Source of the DNA: Clostridiales bacterium
Lineage (GTDB): Bacteria; Bacillota; Clostridia; Oscillospirales; Acutalibacteraceae
DNA: 32,493 bases
NCBI GenBank assembly: GCA_021200555.1
Contig: JAJQGK010000022.1
Coordinates: 1 to 32,493 of the forward strand
Reading direction: 5' to 3'
Shown here: piece after piece, positions 8,393 to 17,434 of the stretch
Layout: each line of letters starts with the position of its first letter
How positions within the stretch are numbered: position 1 is the stretch's first letter
Notes under the pieces: model-generated
The model's input: only the letters and a program-made list of their open reading frames with translations
The model's database searches: none
What the model was told of the DNA's origin: nothing
Program-made: the position numbers and the translations under genes

Positions 8393-9997
8393 TTGATTAT
8401 AACGGAAGATAAAAAAATAAAACGGGCGGAAAGCGCCTTATCCGTGGGAATAGATACCGTACAGGTGCAGGCTATGATAGATCAAATGCTTGAAGAGCGT
8501 TTAAATCTTCACAGCCTTATGATTATCCGTCACAATCAGGTGGCATGTGAGGCATGGCGGAAGCCTTTAAGCGACAAGGATCCCCATATGGCGTATTCCG
8601 TAAGCAAAAGCTTTTTGTCCACCGCTTTCGGCTTTGCGCTCCATGAGGGATATGTTACAAAGGAGACAAAATTCCTTGACGTTTTCCCTGAGTACAGACC
8701 TAAAAAGAAAGATCCATATCTCGAAAAGCTTACGATTTTTCAGCTTATTGCCATGAGATCCGGAAAAAGAGCTCCCATTACAAACAACAGGGGCGACGAT
8801 TGGATTAAGTGCTTTGTAAACTGCAAATGGGACTTTGAGCCGGATACCGATTGGCGTTATGTCAGTGAAAATTATTTTGCAGCCTCCGCCGCTCTCGTAA
8901 GACTTACGGGACAGTCCATAACAGAGTTCCTTACGCCCAGACTGTACGAACCGCTGGAAATAGATCCTCCGGTTTGGGAGAAGAGTCCCGACGGAATAGA
9001 AGCCGGCGGCTGGGGAATGTTCCTGCGTACCGAGGATATGGCGAAGCTGATACTCTGCTATCACAACGGCGGAAGGTGGAACGATAAACAGGTTATCCCT
9101 GAAGAATGGGTAAGAGAAGCGGTCAAAAAGCAAAGCGACAACTCAAATTCCCAATCAAAAAGGGACAGTCAGGCGGGCTATGGCTATGGATTTTGGCGCT
9201 GCGCCGCCGCTCCGGGAATGGAGAATACATACAGATGCGAGGGAATGTACAGCCAATATGCAATCTCCTTCGAGGATTACGATGCGTGTCTTGTTATGAC
9301 CGGTTCCTATTCCAAGCTCCAGAGGGCTCTTGATTTGGTTTGGGAGTATATGGCAAAGGCCTTTGTTCCCGAACAGGAAGGTGCTGCGGATAAAATCAAA
9401 ATAAAGATTCCCGACAGCCCTGCACCCATAGTAGCAGAAAGAAGCTTCCTTGAGAAAAAAATAAGCGGCCACACATATAAGATGAAGAGGAACCGCTTCC
9501 TTAATTCAATAGGAATGCCCACGGGAATTTTGCCTTTGTCCGTATGTAATTATTTGTATGACAAGGGCGGAAATATGGATAATATCCGCTTCGACTTCAG
9601 CAGAGACGGCTGCATAATGTCCTGGACCGAAAACGAAACCAACTATTATAAAATGGATATCGGTATGAACGGCTGCCGAAAGAAAAATACGCTGAGAGTA
9701 TGCGGTATAGACTTTGACGCCTACGCCAACGCTTATTGGAAAAATAAATATACATTTGTCGTTTTTTGCCGTCCGATAGCGGGAGTTGCGGAAAGAACCT
9801 TGACATTTACATTTTCAGGTGATAAAATTACAATGAGTCCAAATGTTATTCCCACAATGGAAGAAAATGCAAGAGAAGTCGGGGACACATTGAAGTGTGT
9901 TTTAAAAGGCAAGTACTATCACACATGGATTGATATACTGGTACCCAAGGTCAGCTTTTTCGTTTTGCCGGACCATAAGGGAAAACTGAAGACTTAA
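8393..9997 (+). CDS. serine hydrolase, beta-lactamase/class C family
   Basis: 534 residues. The SxxK nucleophile motif is Ser69-Val-Ser-Lys72 (AYSVSKSF). The second motif is YVS at Tyr156 (WRYVSENYF), where class C enzymes have YxN. The fold matches PF00144 penicillin-binding-protein-like esterases and peptidases. A C-terminal beta-rich extension (about residues 380-530) is not assigned. There is no signal peptide, so a cell-wall role is doubtful. The start is TTG behind AAGGAAGGGAAG; the next Met is residue 28 and would drop part of the conserved N-terminal helix. The acyltransferase-like gene starts 43 bp after the stop. Substrate unknown. Confidence 0.85.
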   Translation: MIITEDKKIKRAESALSVGIDTVQVQAMIDQMLEERLNLHSLMIIRHNQVACEAWRKPLSDKDPHMAYSVSKSFLSTAFGFALHEGYVTKETKFLDVFPEYRPKKKDPYLEKLTIFQLIAMRSGKRAPITNNRGDDWIKCFVNCKWDFEPDTDWRYVSENYFAASAALVRLTGQSITEFLTPRLYEPLEIDPPVWEKSPDGIEAGGWGMFLRTEDMAKLILCYHNGGRWNDKQVIPEEWVREAVKKQSDNSNSQSKRDSQAGYGYGFWRCAAAPGMENTYRCEGMYSQYAISFEDYDACLVMTGSYSKLQRALDLVWEYMAKAFVPEQEGAADKIKIKIPDSPAPIVAERSFLEKKISGHTYKMKRNRFLNSIGMPTGILPLSVCNYLYDKGGNMDNIRFDFSRDGCIMSWTENETNYYKMDIGMNGCRKKNTLRVCGIDFDAYANAYWKNKYTFVVFCRPIAGVAERTLTFTFSGDKITMSPNVIPTMEENAREVGDTLKCVLKGKYYHTWIDILVPKVSFFVLPDHKGKLKT

Positions 9998-10040
9998 AAT
10001 ATGAATCACATATTTATAAACCCAAGAAAGTAGGAGAAGT

Positions 10041-10954
10041 ATGGTAACGAATGTAAGATATTTCGACATTCAGAGAAAAATTGTTGCAAATATCACCGGC
10101 GATTCCTGGAGGAGGCTCCCCACGCATCGGTGAGCTATGAAACGGACGCCACTGCACTTATGGCAGAAATTAAAAAACTTAATGCAGACAGAGACGCAGA
10201 ACACAAGATAACCTATAACACCGCAATGCTGAAAATTATCGCCGAAGCGGTTAAAGAGGCCCCGGAAATGAACAGTCACATTCATTTTAACGAAAAGCTT
10301 GTTGCCGGCACAATTAAGCAGTTCGACAATATTGACATTTCCGTTCCTATGATTTTGCCTTCGGGACAGATGATGACAGTCACAATGTTCGACATAGGAA
10401 ACAAGAAGATTGACGAAATAACCGATTACATAGCCGATGTCAGACGCAGAATGGAAAATACCAATCTCAGTCAGACTATGTATGAAGTATCAATCGAAAA
10501 TACCATGAATTACCTTAAAAAAGGCAAGCCGGTAAAAGTTGCGTTGAGACTTTTGGGCGCCTTTACGGGAAAGGGCAAAATCACAACCCTTCACGGCAAA
10601 GAGAAAAAGAATTACGATGCAATTCCCCGCAGCGTGAGACTTACTAAGGACGATCTTCGCCAGGGTACTTTGACAGTTTCCAATATCGGCTCGGTTTACA
10701 GAAACGGAAAGGTTAAAACAAACCTTATCAACTGCGTAAAACCCCAAGTATGCGCTGTCTGTCTCGATTCTCTTTTCGATAAGCAGGAGCTTAAAAAGGA
10801 CGAAAACGGAAACATTGATATTGTCAACAAGAAATATCTCAGCATGTGCGTATCTTTTGATCACAGAGTTATCGACTATGATATGATTGTACCGTTCTTC
10901 AAAAAGCTGGACGAAGTCACTGCCGACCCCTCAATCCTTGAGCAGTGGGTATAA
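10041..10954 (+). CDS. 2-oxoacid dehydrogenase E2-type acyltransferase-like protein, frameshifted
   Basis: The ATG at 10041 has GGAGAAGT upstream. It opens a frame reading MVTNVRYFDIQRKIV...SWRRLP that stops at 10131-10133. The body continues in the -1 frame (VSYETDATALMAEIKKL...) to 10954. One extra C in the CCCC run at 10118-10121, or a -1 slip there, gives LPHASVSYETDA and a continuous protein of about 304 residues. The C-terminus has FDHRVIDYDM, the E2 catalytic HxxxD motif with Tyr in place of the usual Gly. There is no lipoyl or subunit-binding domain, so it is a stand-alone catalytic-fold relative. The piece from GTG 10130 could also be translated alone. Real mutation, sequencing error and recoding cannot be separated here. 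Confidence 0.75.
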
Positions 10955-10972
10955 TATTCGTATAAAACCAAA

Positions 10973-11004
10973 AATTCCCCCGGACCTAAATTCGGGGGAT
11001 TTAT
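10973..11004. terminator. bidirectional terminator
   Basis: CCCCCG (10977-10982) pairs with CGGGGG (10993-10998), with AT-rich flanks on both sides (ATTTATT on plus, AATTTTTGG on minus). It separates the convergent acyltransferase-like and 103-aa hypothetical genes. Confidence 0.75.
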
Positions 11005-11021
11005 TCAATTTTTGGATTTAT

Positions 11022-11333
11022 TCAATGAAAATACTCTTTTAAATTCACAACTTCAAATTTGTAAACATTAAATTTGCCGTTTTGGAATGCGTCGGCAAAG
11101 ATGCAGCTCAAGTGCAGCTTTTTTTCGGTCAGTATCACATCTGCTTCTATTTCCGAAAAATGAATTTCCGGAACCTCTTCGGCGGCGGAAAGCTCAATAT
11201 ATCTCTTTCCGGCGTTTTTGTCGGTGTAAAGATAAAAATTAAGTATGGGCAGAGTTTTTCCGTCAACCTCAATCCGTTCAAACATTCCTCGTGTTGCCTT
11301 TTTCTTTTGTCTTTTTTTGCCGAAAAACGCCAT
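11022..11333 (-). CDS. hypothetical protein, 103 aa
   Basis: Not recognised. The ATG at 11333 has AAGGAGGG 8 nt upstream and is preferred over the upstream codon at 11357, which lies before that site. The N-terminus is very basic (MAFFGKKRQKKKATRG), followed by a predicted mostly beta-strand body (KTLPILNFYLY, RYIELSA, ADVILTEKKLHLSCIF). There is no signal peptide or cysteine motif. It stands alone, convergent with the upstream operon and divergent from the glycosyltransferase. The binding site and composition support a real gene; the function is open. Confidence 0.7.
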   Translation of the reverse strand: MAFFGKKRQKKKATRGMFERIEVDGKTLPILNFYLYTDKNAGKRYIELSAAEEVPEIHFSEIEADVILTEKKLHLSCIFADAFQNGKFNVYKFEVVNLKEYFH

Positions 11334-11459
11334 TTTAACGCCCTCCTTAATCTGCAATACCGCCGATGCATTTGCTCAATATGAATATATTACAAATAAA
11401 ATTTTTTCAAGTCAATATAAAATTTAAAAAAAAGTATTTATTTTATTTTTTTGATGTGC

Positions 11460-11465
11460 TATAAT
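11460..11465 (+). promoter_or_regulatory. -10 box for the glycosyltransferase-led operon
   Basis: TATAAT lies 28 bp before the GTG start, within a T-rich stretch. A -35 is not obvious (TTTATT at about 17 bp). Confidence 0.45.
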
Positions 11466-11493
11466 ACATCTATATATATGGTTCAGAAAAGAA

Positions 11494-12441
11494 GTGGACA
11501 GCTTGAAAAAGGTATCAATAATCGTGCCTTGCTACAACGAAGCCGAGGTGCTGCCGGCATTTTATAAGGAAATATCTCGGGTTGCCGATTGTAACGATAA
11601 ATATGAATATGAGCTGCTTTTCGTAAACGACGGAAGTAAGGATGAAACCATCGGGATTATCGAGTCCTTCGGAAAAACCGATAAGCGGGTAAAATATATC
11701 TCATTTTCCCGCAATTTCGGCAAAGAGGCTGCGATGTTTGCCGGACTTGAACACTGCACGGGTGATTTTGTCGGATTTATCGACGCCGATTTGCAGCATT
11801 CGCCGGATCTTATTCCGGAAATGCTCAAGGCAGTTGACGATGAGGGTTATGACGTGGCGGCGTGCAAGCGTGTTGACCGCCAAGGGGAGTCAAAGCTTAA
11901 AAGCTTTCTTTCCGCCGGCTTTTACAAGGTTGTAAATAAAATTTCCGAAACATATATTGATGACGGAGCGCAGGATTTCAGAATAATGAAACGAGCCGTT
12001 GCCGACGCAATTTTGAGTATGGAAGAAAACATCCGCTTTACAAAGGGGATTTTCAGCTGGGTAGGCTTTAATACAAAATGGTTCCCGCATGAAAATAAGG
12101 AACGCGCGGCGGGAAGCACAAAATGGTCCATCGGCAAGCTGTTTAAATATGCGGTTGACGGGATTTTCGGGTATACTTCCTCTCCCTTAAGATTTCCCCT
12201 GTATATGGGAATTATCTCCCTTGCCGTAGGGTTTGTTTACGGTCTTGTGGTTTTGATAAGGCTTATTGCGCAGGGACATATTTTTCCGCTGGGCAGCAGA
12301 GTCGTGCTTATCTGCCTTTTCCTTTTGTTCGGAATTGCTCTTGTCAGCCTGGGCATAGCCGGCGAGTATCTGGCAAGAATATATACCGAGGTCAAAAATC
12401 GGCCTAAGTATATAATCGCAAAAACAAATTGTGATAAGTAA
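11494..12441 (+). CDS. family 2 glycosyltransferase, DPM1/GtrB-like, membrane-anchored
   Basis: 315 residues. The GT-A fold starts with VSIIVPCYNEAEVLP; VNDGS (44-48) and the metal-binding DAD (97-99, FIDADLQHSPD) follow. Two hydrophobic helices near the C-terminus (about 229-256 and 265-292), with a short cytoplasmic tail, are typical of undecaprenyl-phosphate glucosyltransferases that load lipid carriers for envelope glycosylation. The start codon is GTG with a weak site (AGAAAAGAA); a TTG three codons on is an alternative. First gene of a plus-strand run extending to 17268. Confidence 0.92.
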   Translation: MDSLKKVSIIVPCYNEAEVLPAFYKEISRVADCNDKYEYELLFVNDGSKDETIGIIESFGKTDKRVKYISFSRNFGKEAAMFAGLEHCTGDFVGFIDADLQHSPDLIPEMLKAVDDEGYDVAACKRVDRQGESKLKSFLSAGFYKVVNKISETYIDDGAQDFRIMKRAVADAILSMEENIRFTKGIFSWVGFNTKWFPHENKERAAGSTKWSIGKLFKYAVDGIFGYTSSPLRFPLYMGIISLAVGFVYGLVVLIRLIAQGHIFPLGSRVVLICLFLLFGIALVSLGIAGEYLARIYTEVKNRPKYIIAKTNCDK

Positions 12442-12469
12442 AATATAAATATTATCGGAGGGTTTTAAA

Positions 12470-12664
12470 ATGGAAATTACAAAAAATTCAACTATAGGCG
12501 CTGTTCTTGACGCAGACAGCTCTCTTGCGGCATATTTTCTTGAAATGGGAATGCACTGCTTAGGCTGTCCCTCTGCAAGAGCCGAAACGATTGAACAGGC
12601 GTGCATGGTTCACGGCGTAGACGCCGATGAGCTTATTGAAAAGCTTAATTCGCACGAAGCGTAA
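12470..12664 (+). CDS. DUF1858 domain protein (hybrid-cluster-associated redox disulfide type)
   Basis: 64 residues, the length of a single DUF1858 domain: ITKNSTIGAVLDAD, then the redox CxxC motif Cys30-Leu-Gly-Cys33 (MGMHCLGCPSARAE), then a helical end. Members occur with hybrid cluster protein or fused to it and are thought to have a redox or metal-related role, which is unproven. GGAGGG precedes the ATG. It lies 28 bp after the glycosyltransferase and immediately before trmK. Confidence 0.9.
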   Translation: MEITKNSTIGAVLDADSSLAAYFLEMGMHCLGCPSARAETIEQACMVHGVDADELIEKLNSHEA

Positions 12665-12665
12665 T

Positions 12666-13346
12666 ATGACAGTTGCTCTGACGCAAAGGCTTGCGGCTGT
12701 TGCCGGCCTTGTAAGAGAGAACCGTTTAACAGCAGATGTCGGTACAGATCATGGGTATCTGCCGGCATTTCTTGTTGTAAGCGGTAAAACAAAAACAGTC
12801 ACCGCTTCCGATATCGGTGCGGGACCTCTTGAAAACGCCGCAAAAACCGTGGAAAAATACGGACTTGGGGACAATATAAGCCTTGTGCTGTCCGATGGGC
12901 TTGCGAATATTCCGCAAAATACCGAGGAAATCATTATCGCAGGCATGGGCGGAAATCTTATTGCGGATATCCTTGAAAATGCCGGATGGATAAAAAATAA
13001 TAATATTCATCTCGTTTTGCAGCCTATGACCCACTCTCAGGATGTGCGGAAATTTTTATGTGAAAACGGCTTTTACATAGATAAAGAAACGGCGTGCTTT
13101 GAGGATAAGCGGGTATATATTGCTTTAAGCGCATATTACAGCGGTGAAATAACAAAAAAATCCGATTTCTATTATTTCTTCGGCGAGCTTTACCGCCAAA
13201 CGGACGCTGCCGCCAAGGCTTATGTGAAAAAACAATATGATTATGTAATGTCAAGATACAACGGCTTAATGAAGTCGGGATATGAGGACGAGGCTGAATT
13301 TTACCGCCGCATTTTACAAGAAAAAATCAAAAATCCGAATGTTTAA
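12666..13346 (+). CDS. trmK: tRNA (adenine22-N1)-methyltransferase TrmK
   Basis: 226 residues. The Rossmann SAM-binding motif is TADVGTDHGYLPAFL, followed by SDIGAGPLENA and IIIAGMGGNLIADIL, all characteristic of TrmK, which methylates A22 in the tRNA D-loop region. The ATG at 12666 is chosen because the protein then begins with the family's usual TQRLAAVAGLV helix. It starts one base after the DUF1858 stop, so translational coupling is likely; the ATG at 12627 lies inside the previous gene and lacks a binding site. The Nif3-like gene follows, a conserved neighbour in Firmicutes. Confidence 0.95.
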   Translation: MTVALTQRLAAVAGLVRENRLTADVGTDHGYLPAFLVVSGKTKTVTASDIGAGPLENAAKTVEKYGLGDNISLVLSDGLANIPQNTEEIIIAGMGGNLIADILENAGWIKNNNIHLVLQPMTHSQDVRKFLCENGFYIDKETACFEDKRVYIALSAYYSGEITKKSDFYYFFGELYRQTDAAAKAYVKKQYDYVMSRYNGLMKSGYEDEAEFYRRILQEKIKNPNV

Positions 13347-13360
13347 GAGAAGTGACGATT

Positions 13361-14119
13361 ATGCAAATAAAAATAAGAGATATATATAATTACATCGATG
13401 GGATTGCTCCCTACGATAACCAAATGGAGTGGGATAACAGCGGTCTTATGACGGGAAGCATGGACGATGCCGTAAGCTCCGTTATGCTGTCCCTTGACTG
13501 CACAAACAGCGTGATAGAACAGGCGGCGGATATGGGCTGCGGCTTAATCATCAACCACCATCCGCTGATTTTTCATCCTGCTAAATCCGTTGACAGGGGA
13601 ACGCCCTTGTATAATGCGGTCAGAAAGAACATATCCGTTTTGTGTGCGCACACAAACCTTGACGCTGCGGACGACGGCGTGAATACCGTGCTTTGCCGCA
13701 TATTGGGAATTGAAAACCGTTCGCCCCTTTTTGCGGAGGGAAAGAGTATTCTCAGAATGGGAGAGGTTACTGAGACTTCAGCTGCCGAATTTGCCGAATT
13801 TGTTGCGGATAAGCTGAATAATTCCGTAAAATATTTTGACAGCGGAAGACCTGTAAAAAAGGTTGCCGTTTGCGGCGGCGCAGGCGGGGAGTACACGCCC
13901 CTCGTATTTGAAGCGGGCTGCGATACCTTCGTTACGGGAGAGGCTCACCACCATGAATTTCTGTTGGCGGAGAATTTGGGCTTAAATCTCATTTCGGCGG
14001 GACATTATGCCACGGAAAATCCGGTGATCTCATTTCTTAAAGACAAGGTTGAGGAGAATTTTCCAAATCTTAAAGTTTATATAGCTGAAACGGAAAATCC
14101 GTATAAAACAATAATTTAG
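13361..14119 (+). CDS. Nif3-like dinuclear metal centre protein
   Basis: 252 residues. Metal-binding motifs are NHHPLIF and HTNLDAADDGVN in the first half, and GEAHHHEFLLA and SAGHYATE in the second, as in the NIF3/YqfO/YbgI family of hexameric proteins with two metal ions per subunit. The biochemical role is unsettled, although members are often labelled GTP cyclohydrolase 1 type 2. It lacks the PII-like insert seen in longer Firmicutes members. The ATG at 13361 follows AAGAGAAG; the GTG at 13352 is less likely. It starts 14 bp after trmK. Confidence 0.93.
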   Translation: MQIKIRDIYNYIDGIAPYDNQMEWDNSGLMTGSMDDAVSSVMLSLDCTNSVIEQAADMGCGLIINHHPLIFHPAKSVDRGTPLYNAVRKNISVLCAHTNLDAADDGVNTVLCRILGIENRSPLFAEGKSILRMGEVTETSAAEFAEFVADKLNNSVKYFDSGRPVKKVAVCGGAGGEYTPLVFEAGCDTFVTGEAHHHEFLLAENLGLNLISAGHYATENPVISFLKDKVEENFPNLKVYIAETENPYKTII

Positions 14120-14128
14120 GTGATATAA

Positions 14129-15883
14129 ATGGCTCTTGACGGAATTTATTTGAATTTGCTGTCAGCTGAATTAAAAGAGGCTTTAATAGGGGCAAAAGTC
14201 GATAAAATTTATCAAACGCAAAAAGTAGAGCTTGTTTTTACGCTGCGGTCGAGAAACGGCGTCTACAGACTTCTTATGTCCGCATCGGGCAACGCTCCGA
14301 GGCTTCATCTGACAGTCAGACAAATTGAAAATCCCGCCAATCCTCCTATGCTTTGCATGCTTTTGAGAAAGCACCTTGCGGGGGCAACGCTTACGGATAT
14401 ACGGCAGGAGGGCTTTGATCGAATTTTAACCCTTGAATTCAGTGCGGTGAACGAGCTTGGCGACAGAGTAAAACGGAGCCTTGTAATTGAAATTATGGCT
14501 CAATACAGCAATATAATTCTGCTTGATGAAAACGATATTATCATTGACAGCGTAAAAAGAGTTGACAGCTCAAAATCCTCCGTCCGGCAGGTTCTGCCCT
14601 CGCTTCCTTATGTTTTGCCGCCGTCACAAAACAAGCTCAATATATTGACATCCTCAACCGAAGAAATAATAAAGGAAATACAAAACAAAAACACAAGGCT
14701 CAACAATGCGCTTTTAGCCACCGTTCAGGGAATGTCTCCCTTGCTTTGCCGTGAAATTGCTTACAGAACGGATTGCTCGGACTCAGTTTCCGGAGAGCTT
14801 ACCGAAAAGCAGCTTCAAAAGTTAGGCTTTGAAATAGATATGCTTAAAAGCACAATCGAAAACAGATACGTTTCGCCTACAGCCGTTGCGGACAGTGACG
14901 GAAAACTCCTTGATTTTTCCTTTATACAGATAACTCAATACGGCAAAGCGGCAAAATATCAAAGGGCGGATTCTCTTTCAGAGCTTCTTGAAAACTTTTA
15001 TTTTGAGCGTGAAAGACTTGTCCGCACAAAGTCAAAGGCGGAGGATTTGTTTAAAGACATAAACAATCTTATAGAGCGTCTTTCAAAAAAGATAAACAAT
15101 CAGCTCCTTGAGCTTGAGGCTTGCAGAGACAGAGACGAAAAGCGGATTAACGCCGAGCTTATAAACAGCAATCTTTACAGGCTTGAAAAGGGCACCGCCG
15201 TCTATGAAGTGGAAAATTACTACGATGATAATAAAATTGTAAAAATTCCCGTAAAGCCGGAGCTTACGCCTTCCGAAAACGCCCAGAAATATTATAAAGA
15301 ATATAAAAAGCTGAAAACGGCCGAGGATATGCTTACCGAGCTTATAGCAAAGGGACGGGAGGATTTGGAATACCTGAGAACGGTTCTTGATGAGCTGAAC
15401 CGAGCCGAAACCGAAAGGGAGCTTGGCGAAATCAGAAGAGAGCTTTACGAAGGCGGATATATTAAGCGAAAAGCATCGGCACAGGGAAAAATGCCGTCAA
15501 AGCAGAAAAAATCCCAGCCTATGCCGCCGTTGGAGTTTACTTCTCCGGACGGATTTAAAATCTACGTGGGCAGAAATAATCTTCAAAACGATAAGCTTTC
15601 CCTTAAAACCGCACTGAAAAACGACCTGTGGTTCCATATCCAAAAAGCCCCCGGCTCTCACGTTATTTTATCGTTGGACGGCAAAGAGCCTACAGACGAA
15701 GCCATGGAGTTTGCCGCAAAAACAGCGGCTTATTACAGCAGCGGCAGAGAAGCGGGTGCGGTTGAAGTGGATTATACAAGGGTTCGCAATCTGAAAAAGC
15801 CTGCGGGAGCAAAGCCCGGATATGTAATATACCATGAGTATAATTCCGTGCTTGTAAAGCCCGAAGAGCCGAAGAGGAGCTGA
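14129..15883 (+). CDS. rqcH: Rqc2 homolog RqcH (NFACT family)
   Basis: 584 residues. The NFACT-N domain contains the conserved Asp97-Arg98 pair (QEGFDRILTLEF) needed in Bacillus RqcH for recruiting tRNA-Ala. A helix-hairpin-helix region, a coiled coil (about residues 290-435) and a C-terminal NFACT-R domain (VGRNNLQNDKLSLK, WFHIQKAPGSHVIL) follow. Members bind stalled 50S subunits and add alanine tails that mark nascent chains for degradation. Older names are fibronectin-binding protein or FbpA. It starts 9 bp after the Nif3-like gene. Confidence 0.95.
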   Translation: MALDGIYLNLLSAELKEALIGAKVDKIYQTQKVELVFTLRSRNGVYRLLMSASGNAPRLHLTVRQIENPANPPMLCMLLRKHLAGATLTDIRQEGFDRILTLEFSAVNELGDRVKRSLVIEIMAQYSNIILLDENDIIIDSVKRVDSSKSSVRQVLPSLPYVLPPSQNKLNILTSSTEEIIKEIQNKNTRLNNALLATVQGMSPLLCREIAYRTDCSDSVSGELTEKQLQKLGFEIDMLKSTIENRYVSPTAVADSDGKLLDFSFIQITQYGKAAKYQRADSLSELLENFYFERERLVRTKSKAEDLFKDINNLIERLSKKINNQLLELEACRDRDEKRINAELINSNLYRLEKGTAVYEVENYYDDNKIVKIPVKPELTPSENAQKYYKEYKKLKTAEDMLTELIAKGREDLEYLRTVLDELNRAETERELGEIRRELYEGGYIKRKASAQGKMPSKQKKSQPMPPLEFTSPDGFKIYVGRNNLQNDKLSLKTALKNDLWFHIQKAPGSHVILSLDGKEPTDEAMEFAAKTAAYYSSGREAGAVEVDYTRVRNLKKPAGAKPGYVIYHEYNSVLVKPEEPKRS

Positions 15884-15886
15884 CAA

Positions 15887-16528
15887 ATGCAAAGGATAAA
15901 TTATCAACTGCTGCTTGATAAAACAATTGAGGACATACTGAAAAGCGGCGAAAGACCGTCGCTGCTGCTCCACGCCTGCTGTGCGCCCTGTTCAAGCTAT
16001 GTGCTTGAATATCTCTCTTCCGTTTTCAATATAACGCTGTTTTACTACAATCCGAATATCTCGCCGGAAAGCGAGTATGAATTCAGAGTGCGTGAAGTTC
16101 AAAGGCTTTTGGACGAAATGAAATTGAAAAATAACGTATTTTTTTCGGAAGGCGTATACGAACCGGATAAATTTTATGAAATGGCAAAAGGCTTGGAATT
16201 GCTGCCCGAAGGCGGGGAGCGGTGCTTTAAATGCTACAGATTGAGACTTTCGGAAGCTGCGGAATACGCCGAAAAAAACGGCTTTGACTATTTTACCACG
16301 ACCCTCTCCATCAGCCCTTACAAAAATGCCGACAAGCTTAACGAAATAGGCAGCGAGCTGGCAAAGGAACACGGCGTAAAGTATCTTTACTCCGACTTTA
16401 AAAAGAAGAACGGCTATAAGCGGTCAATCGAACTTTCTGAAAAATACAGCCTTTACAGACAAAATTACTGCGGCTGCGTTTATTCATATGAAACAATGAA
16501 AAGAAAAGAAAGGAACGGTACACGATGA
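15887..16528 (+). CDS. queH: epoxyqueuosine reductase QueH
   Basis: 213 residues with the DUF208 signature: LLLHACCAPCSSYVLE (Cys31, Cys32, Cys35), GGERCFKCYRLRL (Cys113, Cys116) and NYCGCVYS near the C-terminus. QueH is the cobalamin-independent enzyme that reduces epoxyqueuosine to queuosine in tRNA. It starts 3 bp after rqcH and its stop overlaps the next start (ATGA), so it is translated in a coupled cluster. No other queuosine gene is in the window. Confidence 0.93.
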   Translation: MQRINYQLLLDKTIEDILKSGERPSLLLHACCAPCSSYVLEYLSSVFNITLFYYNPNISPESEYEFRVREVQRLLDEMKLKNNVFFSEGVYEPDKFYEMAKGLELLPEGGERCFKCYRLRLSEAAEYAEKNGFDYFTTTLSISPYKNADKLNEIGSELAKEHGVKYLYSDFKKKNGYKRSIELSEKYSLYRQNYCGCVYSYETMKRKERNGTR

Positions 16529-17268
16529 AAGTAATGTCATTTAACATTCTCTGCGGCGGAACGGGATTGAAAATGATTTCAACGAGAAAGCCTCTTGTCA
16601 GGGATATTTTGCGGAAATATATGCCCGATACTTTCGGTCTTCAGGAAGCCCACAGCATATGGATGAAATACATAATAAAAAATATGCCCGAATACGATTA
16701 TGTGGGCGTAGGCAGGGAAAACGGCAAAAAACTCGGCGAGTACTCTCCCGTATTTTACAGAAAAGATAAATTTGAGCTTGTTGACAGCGGAAATTTTTGG
16801 CTTTCCGAAGATCCCGATGTTCCCGGAAAAGGCTGGGATGCCGCATGTACGAGGATTTGCTCTTATGCGGTACTGAAGGACAAAAGCACGGGCAAATGCT
16901 TCTCTCATTTTAACACTCATCTTGACCATGTGGGGGCGGAAGCCCAAAGCGAAGGGGCAAAGCTTATTGCCGAAAGAGCGGATATGTACCCTGATGTTCC
17001 CACTGTCGTAACCGGAGATTTTAACGTAACTCCGGACTCCGGCGCTTATAAATCCATAACAGGCAAGGGATTTCTCGATGCAAGGCACATGACGGAAAAT
17101 ACGGACGATGCGGGAACTTTTCACGACTTCGGAAAGTGCAGCCAGATTATAGATTTTATATTTGTCAAAAACAACATAAAGGTTCTGTCCTTTAAGACCG
17201 TAACGGAACTTGTGCGGGGCAAATATCCGTCGGATCACTATCCCGTTGCGGCGGAGATTGAATTTTAA
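16525..17268 (+). CDS. endonuclease/exonuclease/phosphatase family protein
   Basis: 247 residues with the EEP motifs in order: MSFNILCGG, the metal-ligand Glu in FGLQEAHS, THLDHVG, VVTGDFNVTPDSGAY, IDFIFVKN and the terminal SDHYPVAAEIEF His. It lacks a signal peptide, so it is probably a cytoplasmic phosphodiesterase or nuclease; the substrate is unknown. It overlaps queH by 4 bp and closes the run from 11494. No clear terminator follows. Confidence 0.92.
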   Translation: MKVMSFNILCGGTGLKMISTRKPLVRDILRKYMPDTFGLQEAHSIWMKYIIKNMPEYDYVGVGRENGKKLGEYSPVFYRKDKFELVDSGNFWLSEDPDVPGKGWDAACTRICSYAVLKDKSTGKCFSHFNTHLDHVGAEAQSEGAKLIAERADMYPDVPTVVTGDFNVTPDSGAYKSITGKGFLDARHMTENTDDAGTFHDFGKCSQIIDFIFVKNNIKVLSFKTVTELVRGKYPSDHYPVAAEIEF

Positions 17269-17392
17269 GGGCGCAACAACCTAAAAAGGGAAAATAGATT
17301 TTATCTGCGATTATTTAAATCAAAAAAACAACCTTATTTGTCACATTTCCATAAAAAATGAAAAATAAATACTGCATTTTACTTCAAATTTC

Positions 17393-17421
17393 TTGACAAG
17401 CCTTAAAAAAAAGTATATACT
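17393..17421 (+). promoter_or_regulatory. sigma-A promoter for the symporter/acyl-CoA synthetase operon
   Basis: TTGACA (17393-17398), 17 bp, TATACT (17416-17421). Transcription would begin near 17428, giving a leader of about 73 nt. Confidence 0.85.
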
Positions 17422-17434
17422 GTTATTTATAGTA

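Noticed and set aside
12627-12665. Earlier ATG start for trmK
   Set aside because: Lies inside the DUF1858 gene, lacks a binding site and adds residues not seen in TrmK proteins.
16579-17238. 219-aa minus-strand open frame
   Set aside because: Fully antisense to the EEP-family gene, which has all its catalytic motifs.
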